Below, in pieces: positions 1-6,921 of a stretch of 17,607 bases of DNA. The number at the start of each line of letters is the position of its first letter. Within the stretch, counting starts at the first letter, position 1. Under the pieces are notes generated by a model. That model saw only the letters and a program-made list of their open reading frames with translations, did no database searches and was not told the DNA's origin. The stretch comes from CAVURW01 sp963743595 (GTDB taxonomy: Bacteria > Verrucomicrobiota > Verrucomicrobiia > Methylacidiphilales > UBA1321). The stretch covers positions 1-17,607 of the forward strand of contig CAVURW010000110.1 in assembly GCA_963743595.1 (NCBI GenBank), read 5' to 3'. The position numbers were made by a program, and so were the translations under genes.

Positions 1-20
1 TATGTATCGTCTGCTTCGTT

Positions 21-224
21 TCAGTCGTCTTGCTCGGCTGAATCGAAAATGGCACCGCGCCGCTGCGGAATTGTTTCTGAGCGCAAATGGCGTTGTTCTT
101 CTAGCGACCAATAAAAGTCGTGCTGAATCAATTGAATTTGAATCAGCTTTAGGGAGACGCCCGTGAAGCCGCAGGCTAGGGCGGCTAAGAATGCGAGAGC
201 GCGAAATCGAGAGGCCAGGACCAT
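21..224 (-). pseudogene. ftsI: FtsI/penicillin-binding protein N-terminus, stopped early
   Basis: The 67-residue frame has a short basic start, one membrane helix (about residues 8-27) and then RRGAIFD. That is the N-terminal signature of class B penicillin-binding proteins (FtsI/PBP3, usually 550-700 residues), the septal peptidoglycan transpeptidase. It sits where ftsI belongs, after mraZ-rsmH-ftsL. Shortly after RRGAIFD, where the family continues with D-R-N-G-x-x-L-A, the frame reads SAEQDD and hits a TGA at 21-23. Both other forward frames stay open from there to the window edge, so a single-base indel (real or a sequencing error) is the simplest explanation. I could not decide which frame restores the family sequence. 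The ATG at 222-224 has AGGAGG about 15 nt upstream, which is longer than normal. The transpeptidase domain, if present, lies outside the window. Confidence 0.6.
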
Positions 225-357
225 ATTAAAAATGGCGCGCCTCCTCGCTTATTGATGACGTTTCCGTGCAGTAAAAAGCTAAACCAATCCGCTGATAAGG
301 CAGAAAGGTTGTGGCTTGTTTTGCATGGATTGCGTCATCCGGGATCACAGGTCTTCT

Positions 358-744
358 TTATCTCCGCACGCTCAGCACCGGTTGGGTGGGTTGCTCCGGC
401 GAGTAGCGAGCGATTTGTTGGGTCAGAGTATGATCCATGCGAATCGTGCAGATGCGGGGATCTGCGCCGAGCGGCTCCAGGGAGGAGCCATTCGCAGCCA
501 AACGGCGCTTCAGTTCCACCGGATTTTTCATCCGTTCCAAAGCGACTTCCAGCTCATCATTCTGTTGGTGAATCTTGGTTAAGTCATCGCGCAGGTGCTG
601 CGTTTCGTTTGCCAGCATACTGTTTTGGTTCTTACAAATCATGTAGCTGAGGCCCAGCACGGCGATGATGCCGACGATCAGGGTCCATTTCAAAACGCCC
701 ATCCAGTGGAGGGATTGACTGTTACGTAAACGATTTCTGCTCAT
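358..744 (-). CDS. ftsL: FtsL-like cell-division protein
   Basis: The 128-residue protein has a short basic cytoplasmic tail, one membrane helix (about residues 17-36) and a heptad-rich stretch (about 38-75, with NETQHLRDDLTKIHQQNDEL) typical of a coiled coil, then a polar tail. This is the FtsL/DivIC architecture: a bitopic divisome protein that pairs with FtsB/DivIC and activates FtsW-FtsI. Sequence conservation in the family is poor, so the call rests on architecture and position between rsmH and ftsI. It starts 12 bp after the rsmH stop and has no clear Shine-Dalgarno, suggesting translational coupling. At 128 residues it is close to the family norm (about 90-130). Confidence 0.75.
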   Translation of the reverse strand: MSRNRLRNSQSLHWMGVLKWTLIVGIIAVLGLSYMICKNQNSMLANETQHLRDDLTKIHQQNDELEVALERMKNPVELKRRLAANGSSLEPLGADPRICTIRMDHTLTQQIARYSPEQPTQPVLSVRR

Positions 745-756
745 AATTTTTATGTT

Positions 757-1695
757 CTAGTTACTTTCGCTTTTGATTCTGTTCTCAAGTTTGCTCGCCA
801 CACGCAGACGCGCGCTACGGCTTCGTGGGTTTCTTTCCATCTCTTCATCGGACGGCAAGCATCGCTTGGGGCGATTGAGCATGCGGTCCGGGTTTGGAAG
901 GGTGTTGGGGTGCGCGGGCGTATCCAGGTATTCGTCTGAGTGTTGGCGCATGAAATCTTTCACGTACCGGTCTTCTCCCGAGTGGAAACTGATGACGGCC
1001 AGTTTTCCGCTGGGTGCGAGCAGTTGAACCGCTTGCGGCAAGACCTCCTGCAGGGCCAAGTGCTCCTCGTTTACGGCGATTCGTAAAGCCTGGAACACCT
1101 TCGTTGCTGGATGTACACCTGTAGCTCTTCGATGCGGAAGCGCGTGGGCCACCACTTCTGCCAGATCCAGCGTGGTCGTGAAGGGTCGCTCGCGTCGCCT
1201 TCCAACAATCGCTCGAACAATTTGTTTGGCATCTCGCTCATCTCCATGTTCTCGAAACAGCTGCACCAGCTCCCGATCTGGAGAGTTGTTCACCAGGTTT
1301 GCTGCCGTCGTCGCTTGCTGGGGGTTCATTCGCATATCCAGCGGGCCGTCGTTTCGAAAACTAAACCCGCGTTGCGGCTCGTCGAGCTGTGGCGATGACA
1401 CTCCCAGATCCAGGAGAATCCCCTGAACTGCGCGCCAGCCAAAATGTTCGCTACACCGTTTCACGTTTCTAAAGTTCTCTTGTTTCCACCAAAAATGTTC
1501 CGGCCACTCTCGCTTCACTGCTTCTGCTGCTATTGCACTGGAGGGATCTTGATCCAGCCCCAGCACGTACGCTCCCTGTTGCAGAAGCGCCCGGCTATGG
1601 CCACCGCGACCGAATGTTCCATCGATCCACTTGTCCCCCGGCCTCACTGCCGCTGCTGTTACGAATTCCCGTAGCAGCACCGGTAGATGCGTCAT
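757..1695 (-). CDS. rsmH: 16S rRNA (cytosine(1402)-N(4))-methyltransferase RsmH
   Basis: RsmH (MraW) uses S-adenosylmethionine to methylate N4 of C1402 in the decoding centre of 16S rRNA. The 312-residue length matches the family. Motifs in order: HLPVLLRE at the N-terminus; the SAM-binding GTFGRGGHS (26-34); LDLGVSSPQLDEPQRGFSF followed by GPLDMRM; HPATKVFQALRIAVNEE; ISFHSGEDRYVK; and a C-terminal RSRSARLRV. The usual FHSLEDR is FHSGEDR here, a small variation. The ATG lies 3 nt after the stop of the preceding small ORF and has no well-placed ribosome-binding site, so translation is probably coupled to that ORF. The position directly after mraZ is the standard dcw order. Confidence 0.97.
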   Translation of the reverse strand: MTHLPVLLREFVTAAAVRPGDKWIDGTFGRGGHSRALLQQGAYVLGLDQDPSSAIAAEAVKREWPEHFWWKQENFRNVKRCSEHFGWRAVQGILLDLGVSSPQLDEPQRGFSFRNDGPLDMRMNPQQATTAANLVNNSPDRELVQLFREHGDERDAKQIVRAIVGRRRERPFTTTLDLAEVVAHALPHRRATGVHPATKVFQALRIAVNEEHLALQEVLPQAVQLLAPSGKLAVISFHSGEDRYVKDFMRQHSDEYLDTPAHPNTLPNPDRMLNRPKRCLPSDEEMERNPRSRSARLRVASKLENRIKSESN

Positions 1696-1698
1696 GGA

Positions 1699-1887
1699 TT
1701 AGTTAACCTTCCACTGCCAGGCGTGCTCGAACGTCGGGCGGCGAAGCCCAACCAGCTCGAAGGCGTTGCGGCGAGCGAGACGCACCACAGAGTCTCCGAC
1801 CACTTCTCCATCACGATCCTTTTCCTCCTGAAATCCATAACTCAATTGACGACGGGACAAGCTCTTGATCTTAATTTTGATTTGCAT
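1699..1887 (-). CDS. Small ORF between mraZ and rsmH, unknown function
   Basis: The 62-residue frame begins MQIKIKIKSLSRRQ and ends FEHAWQWKVN. It is basic overall, with no signal peptide or membrane helix, and I do not recognise it. Evidence that it is real: its stop lies 3 nt before the rsmH ATG, a purine-rich GAGAGAG lies a few bases before its ATG, and rsmH has no good ribosome-binding site of its own, which fits coupled translation. It could be a leader peptide for rsmH or a lineage-specific small protein. A chance frame is still possible, since 62 codons is short. About 210 bp separate it from the end of mraZ; I see no clear terminator or other structure in that gap. Confidence 0.5.
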   Translation of the reverse strand: MQIKIKIKSLSRRQLSYGFQEEKDRDGEVVGDSVVRLARRNAFELVGLRRPTFEHAWQWKVN

Positions 1888-2098
1888 ACATCTCTCTCGG
1901 TGGTTGTTCTTCTTTTCTTTGGTTGAAAGAATTTGAGGTCAATTTTCCGACGAGATGGTGACTCTCGCTATCCCGCCGGTTTTGATGTCCTCGGGTTAAG
2001 GGTTGTTGATTTCCCGGTTCGTCGTCGCATCCGGTCGAGTGAGCGGGTCGGTCGCACGTTTGCGGAAAGCGTTAGGGATCTCGTAAAGGTCAGGTGCT

Positions 2099-2542
2099 TC
2101 ATAAGCCGATCGCTTCAAGCGCCCCCTCGATCGTCATGGCTGCGGTTTCCTTCTCACGCCAAACGGCTAAATCCCAAATCTGAAAGTGGTCTAGGCGGCC
2201 CACCATGATGGAGTCCTTCTTAAGCCCGGCTCCCGCGCGCAGCTTTTCCTTTACGGTAATGCGACCCTGCTGGTCCCAGGTGCTGACTTGAGCCAGCGTC
2301 GCCAAGTCTTCCACCCGTTTACGCAGAGGATCGCTGACCTTCAGATTCGAGATCTGGGACTGCAATCGGCTGAGCCACGATTCGGGATAGACTTTCACGC
2401 AGGTATCACTGGAGGGAAAGACAAAGAGCCGGGATTCATAGGGCGCCTCACGCCATTCGGATGGAACCGTAATACGCCCCTTCGCATCGAACGCATGTTC
2501 GAAGGTGTCTGTATAGGAAGCGCGCATTTCGGAAGACATCAC
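2099..2542 (-). CDS. mraZ: Transcriptional regulator MraZ
   Basis: MraZ is the DNA-binding AbrB-like protein that heads the dcw cluster and represses its own promoter by binding direct GTGGG-type repeats. The 147-residue protein has the expected two half-domains. The first carries FEHAFDAKGRITVPSEWRE with D-x-x-G-R at 19-23. The second carries STWDQQGRITVKEKLRAGAGL with D-x-x-G-R at 90-94 and ends in the typical F-x-IW-x-x-xxW segment. I give the outermost in-frame start (GTG at 2540-2542, followed directly by ATG at 2537-2539). A third in-frame ATG six codons in would give the more usual short N-terminus. Three boxes matching its operator lie immediately upstream. Confidence 0.95.
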   Translation of the reverse strand: MMSSEMRASYTDTFEHAFDAKGRITVPSEWREAPYESRLFVFPSSDTCVKVYPESWLSRLQSQISNLKVSDPLRKRVEDLATLAQVSTWDQQGRITVKEKLRAGAGLKKDSIMVGRLDHFQIWDLAVWREKETAAMTIEGALEAIGL

Positions 2543-2547
2543 TTAAT

Positions 2548-2582
2548 CCCACTCTTAATATTTCTTTGCCACAATGACCCAC
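2548..2582 (-). promoter_or_regulatory. MraZ operator boxes (GTGGG repeats in 10-bp register)
   Basis: On the minus strand, reading toward mraZ, GTGGG occurs at 2582-2578, GTGGC at 2572-2568 and GTGGG at 2552-2548. The starts are 10, then 20 bp apart, so a fourth slot (2562-2558, AATAT) is degenerate. Direct (T/G)GGG-type repeats with 5-nt spacers, one helical turn apart, upstream of mraZ are the known binding site of the MraZ ring. Here they begin 1 bp after a -10-like hexamer and end 5 bp before the start codon, so bound MraZ would cover the transcription start. The boxes are seen directly; the binding is inferred from the family. Confidence 0.75.
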
Positions 2583-2583
2583 T

Positions 2584-2612
2584 TTTAAACACCAGACCGG
2601 TTTTTGAAGCAA
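2584..2612 (-). promoter_or_regulatory. Putative sigma-70-type promoter of mraZ/dcw cluster
   Basis: The minus strand has TTGCTT (2612-2607), a 17-bp spacer and TTTAAA (2589-2584), close to the TTGACA/TATAAT consensus with ideal spacing. It lies about 42 bp upstream of the mraZ start, with the MraZ boxes beginning 1 bp after the -10. Position and spacing support it; the hexamers are only partial matches. Confidence 0.55.
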
Positions 2613-2742
2613 TTTCTTTTTCGTAATTCAGGTAAGATTTCTCTTGATCTCCAGAATCGAGACTCTTTAGTTACCTTTCCGTATAACAAACTCGACGATT
2701 TGTCGCTGGCCCATCAACCGCTGTTGGTCCTAATCTCCTTTC

Positions 2743-3744
2743 GTGCCCTCAGTCCGTCAGAACATCGCCGCTGTTTCATCTGAATCTGTTTCCCACGCTG
2801 CCGCGCTTCTCGCTAAAGATTCCGTCGTCGCCCTACCCACCGAAACGGTCTACGGCCTGGCTGGGAACGCCTTTTCGCCAACGGCTCTCGCGTGCATCTT
2901 CCAAGTGAAGGCGCGGCCTTTTTTTGATCCGCTCATCATCCACGCATTGAGTGCCGAAGAGGCGTTTCGCCTGGCGAAGTCGGTCCCCGAGCTGGCCCAG
3001 CGCGCCGCTGAGCGATTCTGGCCTGGGCCCTTGACCCTCGTCCTATTGAAAACCGACGCCGTTCCTGATCTGGCAACGAGTGGCGGCCCGACTGTCGCTG
3101 TACGAGTCCCGTCACATCCAGCGTTTCGTGCGGTGCTCGCGGCCACCGGTTTTCCGCTGGCGGCACCGAGCGCCAACCGCTTTGGGCGAATCAGCCCCAC
3201 GAGTGCAGAGGCGGTTTATGCGGAGCTGGGTGAATCGGTTCCACTGATCATGGATGCAGGGCCTTGCGCGATCGGGCTGGAATCAACCGTGCTTGATCTC
3301 ACCGATGAGCAGCCGCGGCTGCTTCGCGCGGGGGGTGTGCCTCTAGAAGAGCTGGAGGCGCTGCTGGGCACGATCCTCATTCCGCCGCCAGCGAATCTTC
3401 GCGATGACGAAACGACTGCGCACCCGAGTTCACCGGGTCAATTGAAAAGCCATTATGCTCCCCGCAAGCCGTTGAGGATTGTTGCTGATGCCAGGCAAGT
3501 ACCGCGTGACGCCCAGTCGGGTTGGCTGGCGTTCGGACACGACTTTGCCTTCACCGGTTTTCCAGGTGCATTGATCAATATCTCGCCAGCCGGGGATCTG
3601 CGAGAAGCGGCTGCACAGTTTTTCGGGACTCTACGCCGCCTGGATGAAGCTCCGGAAGTCCAGGTGATTTACGCGCAGCCGTTTCCTGACGAAGGGCTCG
3701 GGCGAGCGCTAAATGATCGGCTCAGACGCGCGGAGGGGCGGTAG
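2743..3744 (+). CDS. L-threonylcarbamoyladenylate synthase (Sua5/YrdC/TsaC family)
   Basis: This enzyme makes threonylcarbamoyl-AMP from threonine, bicarbonate and ATP, the first step of t6A37 formation in ANN-decoding tRNAs. The 333-residue protein has the long Sua5 form. An N-terminal YrdC domain (about 10-205) carries PTETVYGLAGNAF, VKARPFFDPLIIH, WPGPLTLVL, VAVRVPSHPAF, APSANRFGRISPT, ESTVLDL and LLRAGGV. A linker follows with SPGQLKSHYAP (230-240), the segment that folds over the active site in Sua5, and then a C-terminal Sua5 domain. The KGRP signature reads KARP here. The start is GTG at 2743, the only start that keeps the expected N-terminus. It is transcribed away from mraZ across a 200-bp divergent gap, and the next gene is convergent. 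Confidence 0.93.
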   Translation: MPSVRQNIAAVSSESVSHAAALLAKDSVVALPTETVYGLAGNAFSPTALACIFQVKARPFFDPLIIHALSAEEAFRLAKSVPELAQRAAERFWPGPLTLVLLKTDAVPDLATSGGPTVAVRVPSHPAFRAVLAATGFPLAAPSANRFGRISPTSAEAVYAELGESVPLIMDAGPCAIGLESTVLDLTDEQPRLLRAGGVPLEELEALLGTILIPPPANLRDDETTAHPSSPGQLKSHYAPRKPLRIVADARQVPRDAQSGWLAFGHDFAFTGFPGALINISPAGDLREAAAQFFGTLRRLDEAPEVQVIYAQPFPDEGLGRALNDRLRRAEGR

Positions 3745-3935
3745 CAACGCCCAAGAGCAGGAGTCCGCAGATTACCGTTCTGATTTTTACTGATGTCTCC
3801 ACAAGGTCGACATGGAAACGGGTTGAGAGTGAACAATGTGCACTAAGCGCGGTTCATCCTCACCTATCGCGTCCTTGCGAAGTCGGTGTCTCGACGTGGA
3901 AGGGCTCTTAACAATGCCTCGAGAGCCGTTTGCGA

Positions 3936-4502
3936 TCAATCCGGCTCTGTCGTGCCTTCGTAGGGCTTAAGCACCTCGACACGTGCACGGGCGAGTTGGC
4001 CCTCGGTCCAATAAATGTAGCCGACACTTAATGGCGAGCCTTTATTCGCACGGCCGGCGGAACCGGGATTAAAGATTTGCTTGTTGCCGACGTATTCGTT
4101 GGCCGGACGATGCGTGTGGCCGAAGCAGATCCACTTGGCTGTGGGGGGGATATCTTTCACGTCCTTAGGTGGGATGTGAACCAGATGGAACCGCTCGCTT
4201 AATCGCTCCAGATCGAGCGCCGCATCATAACGGACGCCGAGTTTAAAATCGTTGTTGCCCATCACGACCGTGACGTTGCTGTTGATCTTGCGCAGTTTCT
4301 CCAGCGTATCCTCCTCACAAACATCACCGAGATGCCAAATCTCGTTTACGTTTTGAAACAGGCGCGGGATGTCGGGATGGAAGATATCGTGAGTGTCTGA
4401 GATCACGCCAATCTGGTAAATGGGCTTGGCTTTCACAGCCGCAAGCGAGCGGGCGGCACTGGGTTTGTCCAGGGTCTTGATGGTGACTGGTTTGATAGAC
4501 AT
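3936..4502 (-). CDS. YfcE/MJ0936-type metallophosphoesterase
   Basis: The 188-residue protein is a calcineurin-like metal-dependent phosphodiesterase of the YfcE group. All metal-ligand motifs are visible: SDTHD (D36, H38), HLGD (D60), GNND (N83), LVHI (H110), GHTHRP (H129, H131) and the trailing FNPGSAG typical of this subgroup. It has about 27 extra residues before the core beta-strand (IGVISDTH), basic and without a signal peptide, so it should act in the cytoplasm. Members hydrolyse artificial phosphodiesters and the physiological substrate is mostly unknown; I do not assign one. It is convergent with the Sua5 gene and divergent from the small peptide and fabD. A weak 6-bp inverted repeat lies in the convergent gap just past its stop. 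Confidence 0.88.
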   Translation of the reverse strand: MSIKPVTIKTLDKPSAARSLAAVKAKPIYQIGVISDTHDIFHPDIPRLFQNVNEIWHLGDVCEEDTLEKLRKINSNVTVVMGNNDFKLGVRYDAALDLERLSERFHLVHIPPKDVKDIPPTAKWICFGHTHRPANEYVGNKQIFNPGSAGRANKGSPLSVGYIYWTEGQLARARVEVLKPYEGTTEPD

Positions 4503-4539
4503 GGCTTGACTTTGCTTCTAGGAAAGGGGATAAGGCGGG

Positions 4540-4629
4540 ATGGGTCAACAATCGAATAAGGTTCAGAAACGTCGTCGTCGGTCAGAATATAATAAGCGGA
4601 AGAAGGAAAAGGCCAAGCTCCAGAAATAA
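4540..4629 (+). CDS. Very small, highly basic protein ahead of fabD
   Basis: The 29-residue frame begins MGQQSNKVQKRRRR and ends in a lysine-rich tail (KRKKEKAKLQK). About half the residues are Lys or Arg, and there is one Tyr and no Cys. A strong purine-rich Shine-Dalgarno-like stretch (GGAAAGGGG, then GGCGGG) lies just before the ATG, and the stop is 22 bp before the fabD start, so it looks like the first gene of a fabD unit. The composition suggests binding to RNA, the ribosome or the nucleoid, as with the tiny basic ribosomal proteins, but I cannot match it to a named family. A chance frame cannot be ruled out from one sequence. The basic composition, ribosome-binding site and spacing favour a real gene. 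Confidence 0.6.
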   Translation: MGQQSNKVQKRRRRSEYNKRKKEKAKLQK

Positions 4630-4651
4630 CTTGGGGTAGCCAGGAGTACAA

Positions 4652-5563
4652 GTGTTAGCCGTTTTGTTTTCGGGGCAAGGGGCACAAAAAGTTGGGATGG
4701 GTGCCGATCTCTACGAGAAAAGTGTCGCTGCCCGTAAGTTGTATGATCGCGCCGATGAGATTCTAGGCTGGTCGCTCACGGAATCGAGTTTTCAGGGTCC
4801 AGAAGAGCGACTGGTTCAAACGGCGGTGTGCCAACCCGCGCTGTTTGTTCATGGATTGGCCGCATTGGCAGCGCTTGAGGAAGCGACCTCTAAGAAGTTT
4901 TATTTCGATTATGCCGCGGGTTTGTCGCTGGGCGAGTACACGGCCTATTCAGCGGCTGGAGCATTTGATTTTGAAACCGGGCTGAAGCTAGTCGCCGTGC
5001 GCGGTACATTGATGCAGGCCGCGTGCGAAGCGACTGTGGGTGGAATGACGACTTTGCTCGGCGCATCCACCGAACAGGCAGTAGAGATTGCGAAAGAAGC
5101 CGATGTGGATGTCGCGAATTTGAATTGCCCCGGGCAAATTGTTCTCTCAGGAGATCTCCAGTCGCTAAAAGCTGTGCCGGACTTGGCCAAGGTGCTCGGC
5201 GTAAAACGTGCAATCGCTCTCCAGGTGGCTGGTGCCTACCATTCCCGCCTGATGAAAAGCGCCGAGAAAGGGCTGTGGTCTCACTTGGTAGGAGCAACAA
5301 TTTCCAAGCCGCGCGTCCCAGTAATCTCGAATTTCAAAGCGACTGAGACAGCGCCGGATGACATTCGCCCCACCTTGCGCGATCAAGTCTGCGGTTCTGT
5401 CCGGTGGGAAGAGAGCATTCGCTACTTGCTGGGCAAGGGTGTGACTGAGTTTGTGGAATTCGGTGTGGGTGGCGTTTTAGCAGGGCTTCTGAAGAGAATT
5501 GAGCCGGGAGGGAAGTGCCGGTCGGTGGAGAAGTGGGCTGACATCGAGAGCTTCGCCGCCTGA
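4652..5563 (+). CDS. fabD: Malonyl-CoA:acyl-carrier-protein transacylase FabD
   Basis: FabD moves the malonyl group from CoA to ACP, supplying the extender unit for type II fatty acid synthesis in the cytoplasm. The 303-residue length is standard. Visible motifs: FSGQGAQ (7-13, oxyanion-loop Gln), the nucleophile elbow GLSLGEYTA with Ser92, Arg117 in LVAVRG (carboxylate binding), NCPGQIVLSG, AGAYHS with catalytic His197, and ISN-x-x-A in the C-terminal part. The elbow reads GLSLG rather than GHSLG, a change also known in other FabD proteins. The start is GTG at 4652 with AGGAG about 6 nt upstream. It follows the small basic peptide gene by 22 bp. No acpP, fabH or fabG is next to it here. Confidence 0.95.
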   Translation: MLAVLFSGQGAQKVGMGADLYEKSVAARKLYDRADEILGWSLTESSFQGPEERLVQTAVCQPALFVHGLAALAALEEATSKKFYFDYAAGLSLGEYTAYSAAGAFDFETGLKLVAVRGTLMQAACEATVGGMTTLLGASTEQAVEIAKEADVDVANLNCPGQIVLSGDLQSLKAVPDLAKVLGVKRAIALQVAGAYHSRLMKSAEKGLWSHLVGATISKPRVPVISNFKATETAPDDIRPTLRDQVCGSVRWEESIRYLLGKGVTEFVEFGVGGVLAGLLKRIEPGGKCRSVEKWADIESFAA

Positions 5564-5703
5564 GAAGAGATGCGAGCGAATGACAGATTCGAAAGGTGAC
5601 AAGGGGTAGTTTCTGTTCCAGAGTAGTTGGGGTTGCTGCAATTAGTTCTGTAAAAAAACGAACGGGCAGCACGAGTTCAAACTACTTTACTTTCAAAGGA
5701 ACC

Positions 5704-6078
5704 ATGGCACGGAACACTGCAACGAACGTTCTTGGAGAGGAGCTGAAACCTTGCTGTTTTGCTCCCATGACCGGTTTTTATAGGGACGGTTTTTGTCGTA
5801 CAGGCCCAGGAGATATCGGGCTACACACGGTTTGCGCGGAGATGACAGATGAGTTTTTAGCGTTTTCAAAAGCGCGCGGAAATGATCTGACCACTCCCGT
5901 TCCGGAATATTCGTTTCCGGGTCTAAGAGCGGGAGATCGCTGGTGCCTCTGCGTTTCCCGCTGGCATGAAGCGTTTTTGGCAGGGAAAGCGCCGAAGGTG
6001 TTGATGGCTTCGACGCACATTTCAGCTTTGGAATGGGTCTCTCTTGAAGAATTGCAGCAGCACTCGATCGAGGACTAA
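5704..6078 (+). CDS. DUF2237 family protein
   Basis: The 124-residue protein matches the DUF2237 pattern along its whole length: NVLGEELKPCC, MTGFYRDGFCRTGPGDIGLHTVCA, MTDEFLAFSKARGNDLTTP, FPGLRAGDRWCLCVSRW and a C-terminal LEWVSLEEL. Several Cys and His residues are conserved, which hints at metal binding or structural pairing, but the family function is unknown to me. The start is the ATG at 5704, with AAAGGA just upstream and family-like sequence beginning directly after it. An upstream in-frame ATG at 5596 would add 36 unrelated residues and is not used. The gene is followed after 4 bp by the next gene, so the two are probably one unit. The 140-bp gap before it shows no clear promoter or terminator. 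Confidence 0.88.
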   Translation: MARNTATNVLGEELKPCCFAPMTGFYRDGFCRTGPGDIGLHTVCAEMTDEFLAFSKARGNDLTTPVPEYSFPGLRAGDRWCLCVSRWHEAFLAGKAPKVLMASTHISALEWVSLEELQQHSIED

Positions 6079-6082
6079 GTGC

Positions 6083-6430
6083 ATGAACTCGCTGTTCGTG
6101 ATTCGCCCTTACTGGCATGCGGAGACATGGGTTTTCGATGACCAAGCGGCTGGGCTAACCCGGGAACCGTTCGTCCTCGGGATTGACGAAATGATCACCC
6201 GCCTGACATCGGACATTCCTGACGCCAAGAAAGGGTTCACCCTCATCTTTTCGCCCGCGCCCTTTCCACAGTTTCACGCCACCCTGGAATGGCGTCGGCA
6301 GGAACACGGTGGAAATTGGTACTACTGTCCAGAGTTGGATATGGAAGGATGGCTCTGCCCGGCCCTGTTCAAATACTTTGACGAAGCACCGAAAGCGATT
6401 TACGCGAGATTCGAGGCGGCGAAGAAGTGA
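6083..6430 (+). CDS. Conserved small protein, DUF6717-like
   Basis: The 115-residue soluble protein begins MNSLFVIRPYWHAETWVFDD and contains REPFVLGIDEMI, DIPDAKKGFTLIFS, GGNWYYCPELDMEGWLCPALFKYF. I associate this pattern with the DUF6717 group of small proteins, from memory, and no function is known to me. It is rich in aromatics and has no signal peptide or membrane helix. I chose the ATG at 6083, 4 bp after the DUF2237 stop, because the preceding in-frame stretch overlaps that gene and looks unrelated; GAGGAC lies a few bases upstream. The gene ends 24 bp from the convergent DUF420 gene, with no obvious terminator in between. Confidence 0.75.
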   Translation: MNSLFVIRPYWHAETWVFDDQAAGLTREPFVLGIDEMITRLTSDIPDAKKGFTLIFSPAPFPQFHATLEWRRQEHGGNWYYCPELDMEGWLCPALFKYFDEAPKAIYARFEAAKK

Positions 6431-6454
6431 TCTTCTGGACATTCTTTGCTTCTC

Positions 6455-6907
6455 TTACGGCAAATTCAACGCAGGTTGGTTCGGGAAAAAGACGTAGAGC
6501 ATGAGGTAAACGAGCACGCCTGTTACAGAGACATACATCCAAGAAGGCCAGAGCCAACGGGTGATTTTCTTGTGTGCCTCGAATTTCCGTTGTGAGGCGT
6601 AATAGACGGCCATGATAATGAACGGCAGATTCACGATAGCGAGGAGCACGTGCGGGACGAGAATTACTAGGTAAAGGATCTTCGGCCAGCCCGGCGTGGA
6701 GAAGAGGTGGTCTCCACGGATGGCGTGGTAAAACAGGTAAGAACTGAGAAACGCCGTGGAGAGGATCAACGAGGTGATCATACTGACGGCGTGGGCCACC
6801 TTAGCTTGGTTTTTGATGCAGATGTAGCCAATGGTCAAGGTGACGACCGTGGAGCCATTGAGCGATGCGTTGACGAGAGGAAGGGAGTCGATCCAAGAAT
6901 CAGTCAT
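6455..6907 (-). CDS. DUF420 (CtaM-like) membrane protein
   Basis: The 150-residue polytopic protein has four likely membrane helices and the DUF420 signatures: LPLVNASLNG near the N-terminus, SYLFYH in the second helix, ILVPHVLLAIVNLP in the third, then H-K-K-I-T-R-W-L-W-P-S-W-M-Y-V-S-V-T-G-V with VYLMLY. DUF420 proteins include Bacillus YozB/CtaM, needed for maturation of heme-A terminal oxidases. Conserved His residues in the helices could bind heme or copper. It lies 14 bp downstream of the SCO copper chaperone on the same strand, which fits a cytochrome oxidase assembly role. The oxidase subunits themselves are not in this window. Confidence 0.87.
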   Translation of the reverse strand: MTDSWIDSLPLVNASLNGSTVVTLTIGYICIKNQAKVAHAVSMITSLILSTAFLSSYLFYHAIRGDHLFSTPGWPKILYLVILVPHVLLAIVNLPFIIMAVYYASQRKFEAHKKITRWLWPSWMYVSVTGVLVYLMLYVFFPNQPALNLP

Positions 6908-6921
6908 GGTTGTGTAGGGAA

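Noticed and set aside
252..650. 132-codon plus-strand frame opposite ftsL
   Set aside because: It lies antisense to ftsL, has no recognisable motif, and its length is expected by chance opposite a GC-rich gene.
1933..2208. 91-codon plus-strand frame across the mraZ end and the gap after it
   Set aside because: It runs antisense into mraZ, is Arg/Ser-rich in the manner of shadow frames, and lacks a convincing ribosome-binding site.
3903..3927. Inverted repeat GGCTCT-13-AGAGCC between the convergent Sua5 and phosphoesterase genes as a terminator
   Set aside because: The stem has only 6 bp, the loop is long and there is no T tract on either strand.
5596..5703. Longer N-terminus for the DUF2237 gene
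   Set aside because: The 36 extra residues are unlike the family, and the ATG at 5704 has a ribosome-binding site directly upstream.
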